A DNA stretch of 64,000 nt, taken from the NCBI GenBank assembly GCA_003020965.1, contig PXRL01000010.1, positions 232,278 through 296,277 on the forward strand. The letters run 5' to 3'. Below are positions 17,578 through 26,333 of this stretch, piece by piece. This DNA comes from Halobacteriales archaeon QS_4_69_225. Its GTDB lineage: Archaea > Halobacteriota > Halobacteria > Halobacteriales > Haloarculaceae. Both the position numbers and the translations under genes were made by a program. The notes beneath the pieces were generated by a model, which had not been told where the DNA came from, searched no databases, and saw only the letters and a list, made by a program, of their open reading frames with translations. Position 1 is the first letter of the stretch; every line of letters starts with the position of its first letter.

Positions 17578-18681
17578 ATGAGCACCACCGGCACGGAACA
17601 GGAGTCGGAGACGATGCGCGCCGTCGTCTTCGAGGACGTCGGCGAGCGGATGGAAATCGAGGAGGTCGACCGCCCGGAGCCGGACGCCGACGGCATCGTC
17701 GTCGAGACGGAAGCCTGCGGCATCTGCCGGTCGGACTGGCACGCCTGGCAGGGCGACTGGGACTGGGTCGGCGTCATGCCGACGCCCGGGCTCATCTTCG
17801 GCCACGAGCCCGTCGGCACCGTCAAGCGGGTCGGCGAGGACGTCGAGGATCTCGACGTCGGCGACCGCGTCTGCGTCCCGTTCAACCTCAGCGACGGCAC
17901 CTGTCGCTACTGCAAGGACGGCCGGGCCAACATCTGCGAACGGGTGGTCCCGCTGGGGTTCGTCTCCTTTCAGCCCGGCGCCTTCGCCGAGGAGTTTCCG
18001 GTCCGCAACGCCGACCACAACGTCATCGAGCTTCCCGACGACGTCGATCCGGTCGACGTCGCCGGCCTGGGCTGTCGGTTCGCCACCGCCTTCCACGGGC
18101 TCGTCCACCGGGTCGACGTCACGCCCGGCGACTGGGTGGCGGTCCACGGCTGCGGCGGCGTCGGCCTCTCGGCGGTCCACATCGCGGACGCCCTCGGCGC
18201 CAACGTCATCGCCGTCGACCTCGCCGAGGACAAACTCGCCAAGGCCGAGGAGTTGGGCGCCGACGAAACCGTCGACGTCCGCGAGGTCCAGGACGTCCCA
18301 CAGGCGGTCAAGGGCCACACGCCGTCGAGCCGCGGCGCCGAGGTCAGCGTCGACGCGCTGGGCGTCGCCGAGACCTGCCGCAACTCCGTGAACTCCCTGT
18401 GCAAGGGCGGCCAGAACCTCCAGATCGGCCTTACCACCAGCGAGGAGGAAGGCGAGGTGTCGTTACCCGTCGACACCATCGTCATGGACGAACGGGAGTT
18501 CGTCGGCTCCTTCGGCATGCCGCCCCACGAGTACGAGGAGATCTTCTCGATGATGGAGCAGGACAAGATCGACCCCGGCCGAATCGTCTCCGAGACCGTC
18601 TCCCTGGAGGACGTCCCCGAGGTCATCGCCTCGATGGACGACTACGACACCGTCGGCATCCCGGTCTGCGACAGCTTCTAA
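17578..18681 (+). CDS. Zinc-dependent alcohol dehydrogenase (medium-chain family)
   Basis: A 367-residue NAD(P)-dependent dehydrogenase. Catalytic zinc ligands are seen in ETEACGICRSDWHAW (Cys) and LIFGHEPVGTVKRVGEDV (GHE). A structural-zinc-like cysteine cluster is CRYCKDGRANICE. The cofactor fold is VAVHGCGGVGLSAVHIADALGANVIAVDL, where the Asp at the end of beta-2 suggests NAD. The ATG at 17578 is favoured over the one at 17569 because a TATA box at 17545-17553 would start transcription there. The substrate is unknown. A 12-bp hairpin follows the gene. Confidence 0.88.
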   Translation: MSTTGTEQESETMRAVVFEDVGERMEIEEVDRPEPDADGIVVETEACGICRSDWHAWQGDWDWVGVMPTPGLIFGHEPVGTVKRVGEDVEDLDVGDRVCVPFNLSDGTCRYCKDGRANICERVVPLGFVSFQPGAFAEEFPVRNADHNVIELPDDVDPVDVAGLGCRFATAFHGLVHRVDVTPGDWVAVHGCGGVGLSAVHIADALGANVIAVDLAEDKLAKAEELGADETVDVREVQDVPQAVKGHTPSSRGAEVSVDALGVAETCRNSVNSLCKGGQNLQIGLTTSEEEGEVSLPVDTIVMDEREFVGSFGMPPHEYEEIFSMMEQDKIDPGRIVSETVSLEDVPEVIASMDDYDTVGIPVCDSF

Positions 18682-18698
18682 AACACCCACTTTTTACA

Positions 18699-18725
18699 CG
18701 GGCCGTCGGCGAGGCCGACGGCCCG
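18699..18725 (+). terminator. Hairpin downstream of the alcohol dehydrogenase
   Basis: A perfect 12-bp stem, CGGGCCGTCGGC and GCCGACGGCCCG, with loop GAG begins 17 nt after the stop codon. It is preceded by TTTTT and followed by CAAAAACTT. It could end transcription or stabilise the 3' end. The remaining bases to 18912 show no gene. Confidence 0.45.
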
Positions 18726-18912
18726 GCAAAAACTTGGGGAAAATATGCGCGCGTGCTCCTGCCGCGCTCTCCCATCGGTCGAGCGCGTTAGTCCGCGCGC
18801 GCTACGGCGACTCGTTCACTCCGTTCACTCGTCCCCGGGAACCGCTCGCTCTCTGCGGTCGCTCGCGGATGCTTCGGGTCCCTTTTTGTTCCCGGGCCGG
18901 CACCACCGTGGT

Positions 18913-19122
18913 ATGAACACGGAAGTCGCCAGGGAGGCGCTCGGCGACACCGGCGTCGCCGGCGTCGTCTCGCTGCTCGTCGGGCTCGGCATCCTCGCCC
19001 GGGAGAACCGCCGCGCCGCGGTCGGTGCGCTCGCCGTCGTCGTCGGCTACGCGCTGGTGGGCCACGGCCTCACGGAGTCGTTTCTCGAGTCGATGGGCAT
19101 GGAGTACGACGATCTGTTCTAA
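18913..19122 (+). CDS. Small hypothetical membrane protein, copy 1 of a duplicated module
   Basis: A 69-residue protein with a hydrophobic centre (AGVVSLLVGLGILARENRRAAVGALAVVVGYALVGHGLTESFLE) and an acidic end, GMEYDDLF. No family was recognised. Its last codon overlaps the end of the convergent gene at 19119 by 4 nt. Its 3' end (from about 19027) is repeated almost exactly at 19481-19585, where only the C-terminal part survives. The upstream ORF part in the track (18745-18912) looks like shadow sequence. Conservation of the frame in both copies supports it being real. Confidence 0.6.
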   Translation: MNTEVAREALGDTGVAGVVSLLVGLGILARENRRAAVGALAVVVGYALVGHGLTESFLESMGMEYDDLF

Positions 19123-19367
19123 TCGCGCTGCCAGAAGTAGATGGCGAGCGCGACCAGTCCACCGAGAAACGTCACCGCCGTCAGCCCCGCGACGACGACC
19201 GCCCACAGCGCCGCGTTATCGTCGCCGCGGGCCGTCGCATCGTTGTAGACGAAATACCCCAACACGAGCGGGACGAGGAGTCCGATGAGGAGGATTATCA
19301 GCAGTTCCGGGCCGCCGGGGATGCTGAACTGGAGAGACAGCACGCCCGGGACCACTCCGCGCGACAT
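19119..19367 (-). CDS. Small hypothetical membrane protein, convergent partner, copy 1
   Basis: An 82-residue protein with two membrane helices, PGGPELLIILLIGLLVPLVLGYFVYNDA and AALWAVVVAGLTAVTFLGGLVALAIYFW, ending QRD. The loop D-A-x-x-R-G-D-D-N-A resembles short haloarchaeal PLDc-N or phospholipase-D-leader-like membrane proteins, but no family is claimed. A clear paralogue lies at 19573-19800, about half identical at protein level. The stop overlaps the stop of the + strand microgene. Confidence 0.65.
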   Translation of the reverse strand: MSRGVVPGVLSLQFSIPGGPELLIILLIGLLVPLVLGYFVYNDATARGDDNAALWAVVVAGLTAVTFLGGLVALAIYFWQRD

Positions 19368-19480
19368 AAAAAGCGCTTCGGGGGTTCAGCCGGTGGTGTT
19401 CAGATAAGGGATCGAGAGAAGAGAAGGCTGAAAAAGCCCTCGGCGCCCTCGACTGCTGCTCGCGGCCCGGAGACCCGCTC

Positions 19481-19576
19481 GCGCTCGCCGTCGTCGTCGG
19501 CTACGCGCTGGTGGGCCACGGCCTCACGGAGTCGTTTCTCGAGTCGATGGGCATGGAGTACGACGACCTGTTCTAG
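19481..19576 (+). pseudogene. Truncated second copy of the 69-residue membrane protein gene
   Basis: The sequence from 19481 reads LALAVVVGYALVGHGLTESFLESMGMEYDDLF and stops, repeating the C-terminal part of the gene at 18913-19122. Over about 105 nt (19027-19131 against 19481-19585) only a few bases differ (for example GAT/GAC, TAA/TAG). Upstream of 19481 the similarity is lost and no start codon in frame gives the missing N-terminus. It is therefore a partial duplicate. Confidence 0.65.
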
Positions 19577-19800
19577 TCGCGCTGCAGAACGTAGACGAAC
19601 AGGACCACCAGCCCGCCGAACGGGGTCGCCGCGACGGAGGCCAGGCCGGCGACCACCGCCCACAGCGCGCCGTTGTCCTCGCCGCGTTTCTCGGCGTCGG
19701 TGTAGACGTAGTACGCTAGCACGAGCCCGACGATCGGCCCGACGAGGAGGGTCAGCAGCAGTTCCGGGCCCCCGGGAATGCCGAACTGAAGCGGAATCAC
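19573..19800 (-). CDS. Small hypothetical membrane protein, copy 2
   Basis: A 75-residue paralogue of the gene at 19119-19367: IPLQFGIPGGPELLLTLLVGPIVGLVLAYYVYTDAEKRGEDNGALWAVVAGL, ending FVYVLQRD. Two membrane helices are visible. The start is uncertain. No ATG is available, and the GTG at 19800 aligns best with the sibling, which has MSRGVVPGVLSLQFSIPGG. Its stop overlaps the stop of the truncated + strand copy, exactly as in copy 1. The two-gene module was therefore duplicated as a unit. Confidence 0.6.
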   Translation of the reverse strand: MIPLQFGIPGGPELLLTLLVGPIVGLVLAYYVYTDAEKRGEDNGALWAVVAGLASVAATPFGGLVVLFVYVLQRD

Positions 19801-19841
19801 GACGCCCCGTGCACGGCCCGCGAACAAGAATCTTCCCGTCG

Positions 19842-21818
19842 TCAATCGTCCGTGTCGCGCGCCCGGTGTTCGCTGATGAGGCGGTCCAGTTCCTCGGCCT
19901 TCCGCTCGCGGCGGCGCTCGTCGGCCCGTCGCTGCCAGTCGTCGACGACGGCCTCGACGTCGCTCTCTTTGGCGACGGCCAGCTCGTCGACCTCCCGGAT
20001 GGCGACGTCGTCGGCCGGCCCGACCGGGATCTCGTCGTCGAACAGCACCCGGTCGGCCTGCTCGGAGAGCCCGCCGTCCCGGAGGACGACCCGCGGCTCC
20101 ATGTCGGCGAGCAGCCGCGCGGTCGAGCGGCCGGCGCCGCTGGCGTCCCGCAGATAGACGACGTCGCCGGCCGCGATGCCGTAGTCGGCCTCGGCGGCCT
20201 CGATGGCGTCGGTCGTGAACTGCTCGACCGGCTTCACCGGCACGAGGTCCTGCTCCTCCGCGGCGACGTCCGCGAAGTTCGAGTGGTCGAGCTTCCACAG
20301 CTCCTTCAGTCGCTCGAGCTTGGCGTCCAGCTCCTCGTTGGCCGTCTCAGCCTCCGCGAGTTCGCGCTTCAGCCGCTCGTTTTCCCGTTCGAGGCGGGTC
20401 ACCTCGCGGCGCTCGCGGGCCTCCTTGCGCTCCTCGCGGCGGGCCGCCGACAGCTCCGACTCCAGCTCCTCGACGCGGTCGTCCTTGCGGTCGACGGTCT
20501 CCTCGAGGTCGTCGATGTGGCCTTCGAGGCGGTCGATGCGGGCCTTCAGGCGCTTGATCTTCTTTTCCTCGGCGGTCAGCTCCCGGGGGTCGTGGTCGGT
20601 CGACTCCTCGTCGCCGTCGTCGTCGTCGGTCAGGTCGTCGACGACGGCCTCGACGCTGTCGTCGCCGCCGACGACGCGGGCGATGACCTCCCCGCGGTCC
20701 AGCCGCGGCGGCGTCCGGGCGGCGATCCGCTCGAACTGGTCGACGTGGTCGTCGAAGGCGAACAGCGCCGCCGCCAGTGCGTCCCGCTCGTGGTCGTTGT
20801 CGTACGGCTCCTCGCGGGTGCGGTGGAGCTTCCTGTCGACCGGCAGGTCCCGCTCGGGAATCCAGCCGCCGGCGTCGAAGCTCCGCCGGATCTTCTCGAC
20901 GGTCTCCGGCATCGGCTCGACGTCGGCCGCCACCACCACCGGCCGGCCGTGCTCGATGATCCACTCGATGACCTCGGCGGTGTCGGCGGTCCGGGTCGAG
21001 TAGACGTCCAGCGTCGAGCCGTCGAGGTCCAGCAGCGCGACGGCGGTCGTCGTCCCGGGGTCGATGCCGACGACGACGTGGTCCCGGCGGGTAGCGAGCG
21101 GGCGGTACTCGATGCCGTCGCGGCGCTCCCGCTCGATCTCGACGCGGACGTCGCCGGAGCGCCGCGCCGACACCGGGATCTCGTCGGGCGTCGCCTCGAC
21201 CTCGAACAGCGCCTGCGAGAAGCCGCCGTACTTCTCGGTGACGTCCCGCTCGAAGTCGAGGCCGGCGGCCTCGAGTTCCGACTCCACCTCGCGGGCGGCC
21301 TTCTTGACCGAGCCGTGGATGCGGCGGGTGAAGCGGTCCTCGCTCCAGCCGCCCCCGCCGCCCGTCGAGCGACCGCGGGCGACCTTCACCTCGGTCGTGT
21401 CGGTGAACGCCGATACCTCGTAGCCGACGTTGCGGGCCGCCAGCCGGGCGGCGGCTTCGGCCTCCTTCATCGGCGGCTTCCCGTACGGGACGCCGTGGCG
21501 GGCGGCGACCCGCGACAGCGGCTCCGGCCGCTCGTCGCCCGTCACCTGCACCAGCTTCGTCCCGCTCGGCAGCTCCCGGAGAAACGCCACGAGAGCGCCC
21601 TTGTCCTCGGCGAGTTCGTAGGTGTTGTCGGTCGCGACGATGGCCGGCTCCGCCGACCGGATGCGCCGACGGAGCTTCCGCCGGCTGACGACGTCGCGCT
21701 CCATCGCCTCGCCGTCGGTCGCCACGAGGGCGTACGACGGCGCGTCGCCCCGGACGTCGCCGCTCTGGACGTCGACGCCGAAGATGAGCGAGTCGAGGGC
21801 GCTCGTACGGGTGCTCAC
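19842..21818 (-). CDS. DUF460 family protein with RNase H-like domain and coiled coil
   Basis: A 658-residue protein typical in length for DUF460, a family widespread in archaea. The central part has an RNase H/RuvC-like start, DHVVVGIDPGTTTAVALLDLDGSTLD (about residue 240), followed by PVVVAADVEPMPETVEKIRRSFDAG and a conserved NDHERDALAAALFAF. A long charged coiled coil follows (about 415-525, LKARIDRLEGHIDDLEETVDRKDDRVEELE). The C-terminal globular part contains GDVVYLRDASGAGRSTARLLADMEP. The family is thought to be a nuclease or nucleic-acid-binding factor, but its function is not established. The ATG at 21818 gives the usual start. Confidence 0.88.
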   Translation of the reverse strand: MSTRTSALDSLIFGVDVQSGDVRGDAPSYALVATDGEAMERDVVSRRKLRRRIRSAEPAIVATDNTYELAEDKGALVAFLRELPSGTKLVQVTGDERPEPLSRVAARHGVPYGKPPMKEAEAAARLAARNVGYEVSAFTDTTEVKVARGRSTGGGGGWSEDRFTRRIHGSVKKAAREVESELEAAGLDFERDVTEKYGGFSQALFEVEATPDEIPVSARRSGDVRVEIERERRDGIEYRPLATRRDHVVVGIDPGTTTAVALLDLDGSTLDVYSTRTADTAEVIEWIIEHGRPVVVAADVEPMPETVEKIRRSFDAGGWIPERDLPVDRKLHRTREEPYDNDHERDALAAALFAFDDHVDQFERIAARTPPRLDRGEVIARVVGGDDSVEAVVDDLTDDDDGDEESTDHDPRELTAEEKKIKRLKARIDRLEGHIDDLEETVDRKDDRVEELESELSAARREERKEARERREVTRLERENERLKRELAEAETANEELDAKLERLKELWKLDHSNFADVAAEEQDLVPVKPVEQFTTDAIEAAEADYGIAAGDVVYLRDASGAGRSTARLLADMEPRVVLRDGGLSEQADRVLFDDEIPVGPADDVAIREVDELAVAKESDVEAVVDDWQRRADERRRERKAEELDRLISEHRARDTDD

Positions 21819-21910
21819 GGAACGCGGCTACGGGGCCGTCGAGTATAAAAGCCGTGCCGGAACCGCCCGACGGGCCGCGGCTTTTTGTCCGGGCGCCGCC
21901 ACCGACCGGC

Positions 21911-22366
21911 ATGGCACGCTACTTCGAGGACCTCGAGGTCGGCGACGTCTACGAGCCCGATGGCCGCTACGAGTTCGACGCGGCGGACATCAAGGAGTTC
22001 GCCGAGCAGTACGACCCCCAGCCGTTCCACCTCGACGAGGCGGCCGCCGAGGAATCAATCTTCGGCTCGCTTGCGGCGTCCGGCTGGCACACCGCATCGG
22101 CGTGCATGCGGCTGCTGGTCGACGGCTTCCTGGACCCCGAGACGTCGATGGGCGCGAGCGGCGTCGAGGAGCTACGGTGGCTGGAGCCGGTCCACCCCGG
22201 CGACACGCTCCGCGTCGAGGTGGAGGTCCTTGACAAGCGGCCCTCCGAGAGCCGTCCCGAGATGGGCCACGTCCGCATGACGCTGACCGGGTACAATCAG
22301 GACGAGGACCCGGTCATCGAGTGGACGTCGACCGGCATGTACCGCCGGCGGAACCCCGGCGGGTAG
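21911..22366 (+). CDS. MaoC family (R)-specific enoyl-CoA hydratase/dehydratase
   Basis: A 151-residue hot-dog-fold protein. MARYFEDLEVGDVYEPDGRYEFDAADIKEFAEQYDPQPFHLDEAAAEESIFGSLAASGWHTASACMRLLVD carries the MaoC hydratase motif. The catalytic Asp and His lie in Y-D-P-Q-P-F-H, and G-x-x-A-S-G-W-H-T follows. A later segment, VEVEVLDKRPSESRPEMGHVRMTLTGYNQ, fits the second half of the fold. Substrates in this family are enoyl-CoA thioesters, in fatty-acid or polyhydroxyalkanoate metabolism. Nothing adjacent identifies the pathway. The ATG at 21911 is chosen over the upstream run-on ORF. Confidence 0.88.
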   Translation: MARYFEDLEVGDVYEPDGRYEFDAADIKEFAEQYDPQPFHLDEAAAEESIFGSLAASGWHTASACMRLLVDGFLDPETSMGASGVEELRWLEPVHPGDTLRVEVEVLDKRPSESRPEMGHVRMTLTGYNQDEDPVIEWTSTGMYRRRNPGG

Positions 22367-22408
22367 TCACCGGCGGACCCGCGAGGAGCGGTCGCCGGCG
22401 GGCGCGCG

Positions 22409-23077
22409 CTACTCCAGGGCCGCCCGGTACCGGGCGACGGGGTCGTCGACGGGGCCGTCGAAGGCGACCGTCCCGTCGGCCAGCACCGTCAGCCGGTCGA
22501 AGGCGTCGGCGAACGCCTCGACGTTGTGCGTCGAGACGACGACGGAGCGCTCCTCGCCGGGGTAGTCGGCGAGGAAGGCGACGATGCGCCGCCGGGAGTA
22601 GTCGTCGACGTCGGTCAGTGGCTCGTCGAGCAGCAGGAACGTCGGTCGCTTGACCATCGCCAGCGCGAGGTCGAGCTTCGTCCGGAAGCCGCCCGAGAGG
22701 TCGCCGGCCTTCCGGTGGGCGGCGGGGTCGAGCCGCAGCGCCTCCAGCAGCGTCTCGGTCCAGTCGGCCGGCGGCGGGTCGGCGGCAAGGGACCGGAACA
22801 CCGAGAGGTTCTCCCGGACGGTGAGATCGGGGTAGAACCGCGGCCGCTGGAAGCCGACGCCGACGGCGGCGTCGGGGCGGTCGACCCGGCCGTCCGTCGG
22901 CCGGGCCAGCCCCGACAGCAGGTGAAACAGCGTCGTCTTCCCGGAGCCGTTGGGGCCGACGAGGCCGTGGACCCGGCCGGGGGCGACCGTCACCGACACC
23001 GCCGACAGCGCCGTCACGTCGCCGTACCGCTTGGAGGCCGCCTCGACGGCGAAGCCGGCGTCATCCACCGACACCAC
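22409..23077 (-). CDS. ABC transporter ATP-binding protein
   Basis: A 222-residue ABC ATPase. Walker A is GPNGSGKTTLFHLLSGL, the signature is DLSGGFRTKLDLALAM and Walker B is TFLLLDEPLTDVDDYS. The H-loop lies in VVVSTHNVEAFAD. The short length and CcmA-like pattern fit an export or ABC-2-type system. It is the last of three genes, after a lipoprotein and a permease, and its start overlaps the permease stop by 17 nt. The substrate is unknown. Confidence 0.88.
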   Translation of the reverse strand: MVSVDDAGFAVEAASKRYGDVTALSAVSVTVAPGRVHGLVGPNGSGKTTLFHLLSGLARPTDGRVDRPDAAVGVGFQRPRFYPDLTVRENLSVFRSLAADPPPADWTETLLEALRLDPAAHRKAGDLSGGFRTKLDLALAMVKRPTFLLLDEPLTDVDDYSRRRIVAFLADYPGEERSVVVSTHNVEAFADAFDRLTVLADGTVAFDGPVDDPVARYRAALE

Positions 23078-24137
23078 CCCGGTCGTAGCGCCGAATCGCG
23101 GCGCCGAGCAGCAGCATCGCGGCGCCGGCGGCGGCGACGAGCCACGTCGCCGCGTCGGCGTAGAACGACAGCGACCCGCCGCGGAGCATCGTCCCCCGCA
23201 GCGCCACCAGCGAGTGATGCGTCGGTAGCGCCCGCGCGATGGTCAGCCGCAGCGCCGAGTAGAAGCCGACGGGGTAGACCAGCCCCGACAGCGCCAGAAC
23301 GCCGACCGCGAGCCCCAGGTTGACGAACACCGCCGCCTGCCGGAGCCGCAGGGCGAACAGAACCGCCAGCCCCGCCGCCGCGGTGTAGAGAAACGACAGC
23401 CCGAGCACCGCGAGCGTCTCGACGCCGAGGGCGTCGAAGCCGTAGCCGTAGTACCGTGCCGCCGCCGACGCCACCCCCGCCGGCACGACCGCGAGCAGCC
23501 CGTAGAACAGCAGCTTGGCGGCGACGACGTACTCGAGTCGCGTCTCCGTCCGCAGCCGGTCCATCACGCGGCGCTCCTCCCGGACCTGGTAGGGAACGTA
23601 GACGAGCGCGTACAGCACGACCAGCGCGAACAGCGCCGACGGGAGCATGAACTCCGACAGCGTCCGCTCGGTGCCGACGGCCTCCTGTTCGAGGGAGACC
23701 GTCGCCGGGAAGGCGTCGTCGAACCGCGACTCCAACAGGCCGAGGGTCAGCGCCGCGGGGTCCGAAAGCGGCGCGTTCGCCCGGTCGGTGACCACCGTCA
23801 CCGTCGCCTCGGCGTCGGCGTCGGTGAGGTCCGGCGGGACGACGAACGTCAGGTACACCTCCTCGCGCTGCATCGCCCGGACGGCGGCCGCCCGGTCGTC
23901 GTAGTCGACCGGCGTCGCAAAGAAGCCGACGGCGCCGCGGACGAGCCGCACGTCCGACTCGGTGGTCGCCTCCTCGGCGGGCGCGACGGCGACGGGGAGG
24001 TCCTGCGGGATGGTCTGCTGGTAAACCGACGTCCCGGCCGCCAGCGCTGCCGGCACGACCACCAGCAGGACGACGAACAGTCCGAGGTTCCGCCGGACCG
24101 TGATGGCTTCCTTCCGGAGCAGCGCCAGCGGCCCCAT
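23061..24137 (-). CDS. ABC-2-type transporter permease
   Basis: A 358-residue membrane protein with ABC-2 permease topology. One N-terminal helix (LGLFVVLLVVVPAALAAGTSVY) is followed by a large extracytoplasmic domain (about residues 40-190). A block of about five helices then follows (for example LSEFMLPSALFALVVLYALVYVPYQVREER, VAAKLLFYGLLAVVPAGVASAAARYY). The last part has a GLVYPVGFYSALRLTIARALPTHHSLVALRG motif typical of YhgE/Pip- and ABC-2-like permeases. The start overlaps the lipoprotein stop (ATGA), showing translational coupling. The ORF track extends it upstream, but that part is shadow. Confidence 0.85.
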   Translation of the reverse strand: MGPLALLRKEAITVRRNLGLFVVLLVVVPAALAAGTSVYQQTIPQDLPVAVAPAEEATTESDVRLVRGAVGFFATPVDYDDRAAAVRAMQREEVYLTFVVPPDLTDADAEATVTVVTDRANAPLSDPAALTLGLLESRFDDAFPATVSLEQEAVGTERTLSEFMLPSALFALVVLYALVYVPYQVREERRVMDRLRTETRLEYVVAAKLLFYGLLAVVPAGVASAAARYYGYGFDALGVETLAVLGLSFLYTAAAGLAVLFALRLRQAAVFVNLGLAVGVLALSGLVYPVGFYSALRLTIARALPTHHSLVALRGTMLRGGSLSFYADAATWLVAAAGAAMLLLGAAIRRYDRGGVGG

Positions 24138-25144
24138 CAGAGGTACCCGGCGAGAACGGCCGCTCCCTCGACGTCGCCGCGGTAGCTGATGGTCACGACG
24201 TCGTCGTCCTGGTCGATTTCGATGTTCGACAGCTCGGCGGCGACGGCGTCGTCGGCGTCGTTCCGCAGAAACGAGCGGACGGTGACGGTGAAGTCGGCCA
24301 TCTGGCGGGCGTCGCTCCGCGAGTCGGCCCGCAGTTCGGCGTCGACGGCGACCGACGAGCCGTCCGTCGCGTAGGCGACCGTCCCGACGGTCGCCAGTTC
24401 GTAGACGTCCAGCGAAGCGATGTCCGGCACGCGCTCGTCGTCGTCCGGCGGGAGGTACGCCCGGGGGTCGTCCGTGGCCGCGACGACGGACGTCGCCGGC
24501 GTGTCGTCGCCGGTCACCCCGGCGTCTGCGAGGGCACCGGCGACCGCCCCGGACGCCGACTCGCGGTCGGCGCGAGCCGTCTCGATGGCCGCCTCGACGG
24601 CCGCCTCGCTGCCGACCGCGTAGCGCCCGTCGGCGACGGATCCCAGATAGTCGGCCTCGGGGCCGCCGTCGGTCGGCTCGTAGACGGTGCCGCCCTCGTG
24701 GTCGCGGGGCTCGTAGGCGAGGCCGGTGGCGGACTCGACGGCGTCGGCGACGGTCGCCTCGGACCACTCGCCGTCGACGACGTAGGCGGCGAACTCCCCG
24801 CGCGGCTCGTCGGCGAAGATCACGACGGTGTCGGCCTCGGCCACCGAGAGCCCGGTCCGGGACTCGAAATCCGCGACGAGGCCGGCGTCGTCGTCCGCGC
24901 CGGCCGCGCCGCCGCCGTACGCCGCCAGCAGCCGCTCGGTCGCCTCGCGGGCCGCGGACGCGTCGGTCCCGTACAACTGCGCGGTGTCACCCCGGACGAG
25001 CACCCCCGTCCCGGCCGGTGCCTGGTCGGTCGGCGCGCCGGGATCGACCGACTCCGAGTCGTTACAGCCGGCCAGTCCCGTCAAGAGTGCCGCCGCGCCG
25101 GCCGACAGCAGCCGCCGCCGGTCGAGCGGAAACGTCGAGTGCAT
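24137..25144 (-). CDS. Tat lipoprotein of unknown family, first gene of an ABC exporter operon
   Basis: A 335-residue secreted protein. Its N-terminus, DRRRLLSAGAAALLTGLAGCND, is a twin-arginine signal with lipobox LAGC. The remainder is acidic and repeats the pattern of predicted alpha/beta domains (ADTVVIFADEPRGEFAAYVVDGEWSEATVADAVESATGL; GTVAYATDGSSVAVDAELRAD). No family was recognised. Its stop overlaps the permease start by 4 nt, so it belongs to the same operon as the permease and ATPase. A substrate-related or envelope role is an inference. The ATG at 25144 is chosen because it directly precedes the Tat motif. Confidence 0.72.
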   Translation of the reverse strand: MHSTFPLDRRRLLSAGAAALLTGLAGCNDSESVDPGAPTDQAPAGTGVLVRGDTAQLYGTDASAAREATERLLAAYGGGAAGADDDAGLVADFESRTGLSVAEADTVVIFADEPRGEFAAYVVDGEWSEATVADAVESATGLAYEPRDHEGGTVYEPTDGGPEADYLGSVADGRYAVGSEAAVEAAIETARADRESASGAVAGALADAGVTGDDTPATSVVAATDDPRAYLPPDDDERVPDIASLDVYELATVGTVAYATDGSSVAVDAELRADSRSDARQMADFTVTVRSFLRNDADDAVAAELSNIEIDQDDDVVTISYRGDVEGAAVLAGYL

Positions 25145-25351
25145 CGTTAGCCACCACGACAGGTCCGAGTAAATGCTTTCGGTCGCTCCGGAGGCAGTAT
25201 CCAATCGAGCGAGAGCCCGCCGGTCAGCCGGCGTCGGGCGAGGACTCGAACGGGACCGGCCGCCCGCGGAGCGAGGCGGGCCTCGGAACGAAGCGAGCGG
25301 GAGGGGGCGTTCGGAGACACCGTTACCGCTAACGGCGCCGGTTCCCGTCGA

Positions 25352-26281
25352 CTAACCGCTCGGGAAGGGGACGTCGAGACCGTCGCCGTCGTCCGGCAGC
25401 AGCACCCGCTCGCCGTCGAAAGCTGCCCGGGCCTCCCGCAGGAGGGGGTCGGGGTCGCCGGCGTACCGCGAGGAGAGGTGGACGAGCGCGAGCCGGCGGG
25501 CGCCGGCGTCGTTCGCCACCGCGGCGGCCTCGGCGGCCGTCGCGTGGGCGGTCCGGTCGGCGCGGTCGGCGCGGTCGGCGGCGAAGGTAGCGTCGTGGAT
25601 CAGCAGGTCAGCGCCGGCGGCGGCCTCGACGGTCGCCGCCGTCGGCCGCGTGTCGCCGGTGTACACCACCCGCCGGCCGGGCCGGGGGTCGCCGACGACC
25701 TGGTCCGGCTCGACGACGGTGCCGTTTTCGAGCTCGACGGTCTCGCCGGCGTGGAGCCGCTGGAACTTCGGGCCGACGGGGACGCCCAGCTCCTCGGCCC
25801 GCTCGCGGTCGAAGCGACCCTTCCGTTCGTCCTCGACCAGCGCGTAGCCGACCGACCGGGTGTCGTGGTCGGTCTCGAAGGCCCGCACCTCGTAGCCGTC
25901 GGCGTCCAGCGCCACCTCGCCGTCGCCGACGCCGTGGATCCGGACCGGGAACGACGGCCGCGTCCCGGTGGCGCCGACCAGCCGCTCGATTTCGGGCTGG
26001 CGGCCACCCGGGACGTGGACGGCGACGGGCTCCGACCGGTCGTTGAAATCCATCGTCTGCAGCAGCCCCGGAACGCCAAGGACGTGGTCGCCGTGGAGGT
26101 GCGTGACGAAGACGTGGGAGACGTCGAAGCCGGTCCCGAACCGCATCATCTGTCGCTGGGTGCCCTCGCCGCAGTCGAACAGCATGCGCTCGCCCTCCCG
26201 GCGGAGGAAGATCCCGCTCGTGTTCCGCTGGGTCGTCGGCACGGCCCCGCCGGTCCCGAGGAACGTCACGCGCAGCGACAT
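25352..26281 (-). CDS. rnz: Ribonuclease Z (tRNA 3'-endonuclease)
   Basis: A 309-residue metallo-beta-lactamase-fold nuclease that trims the 3' end of precursor tRNAs. Metal-binding motif HLHGDHVLGVPGLLQT lies near residue 61. The start VTFLGTGGAVPTTQRNTSGIFLRREGERMLFDCGEGTQRQM is the family signature. Further metal ligands are seen in VVYTGDTRPTAATVEAAAGADLLIHDATF and LVHLSSRY. The length matches archaeal RNase Z. The Ala/Arg-rich stretch AADRADRADRTAHATAAEAAAVAND includes the conserved H-x-T-A-x-x-A-A. It lies downstream of ilvE, with 52 nt between. Confidence 0.93.
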   Translation of the reverse strand: MSLRVTFLGTGGAVPTTQRNTSGIFLRREGERMLFDCGEGTQRQMMRFGTGFDVSHVFVTHLHGDHVLGVPGLLQTMDFNDRSEPVAVHVPGGRQPEIERLVGATGTRPSFPVRIHGVGDGEVALDADGYEVRAFETDHDTRSVGYALVEDERKGRFDRERAEELGVPVGPKFQRLHAGETVELENGTVVEPDQVVGDPRPGRRVVYTGDTRPTAATVEAAAGADLLIHDATFAADRADRADRTAHATAAEAAAVANDAGARRLALVHLSSRYAGDPDPLLREARAAFDGERVLLPDDGDGLDVPFPSG

Positions 26282-26333
26282 ACCGGAACGGAGTGGCGAC
26301 GCGGTTAAACCGACTTCGGTGTCGGTCGCGGGC

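Noticed and set aside
19809-21848. 679-residue plus-strand ORF opposite DUF460
   Set aside because: Its length comes from high GC leaving stop codons rare on the opposite strand. DUF460 fully accounts for the region.
25195-25345. Possible tRNA or structured RNA (GACTCGAAC resembles a T-loop complement)
   Set aside because: No cloverleaf can be drawn, because the T-arm stems do not pair. It is probably a GC-rich intergenic hairpin fragment.
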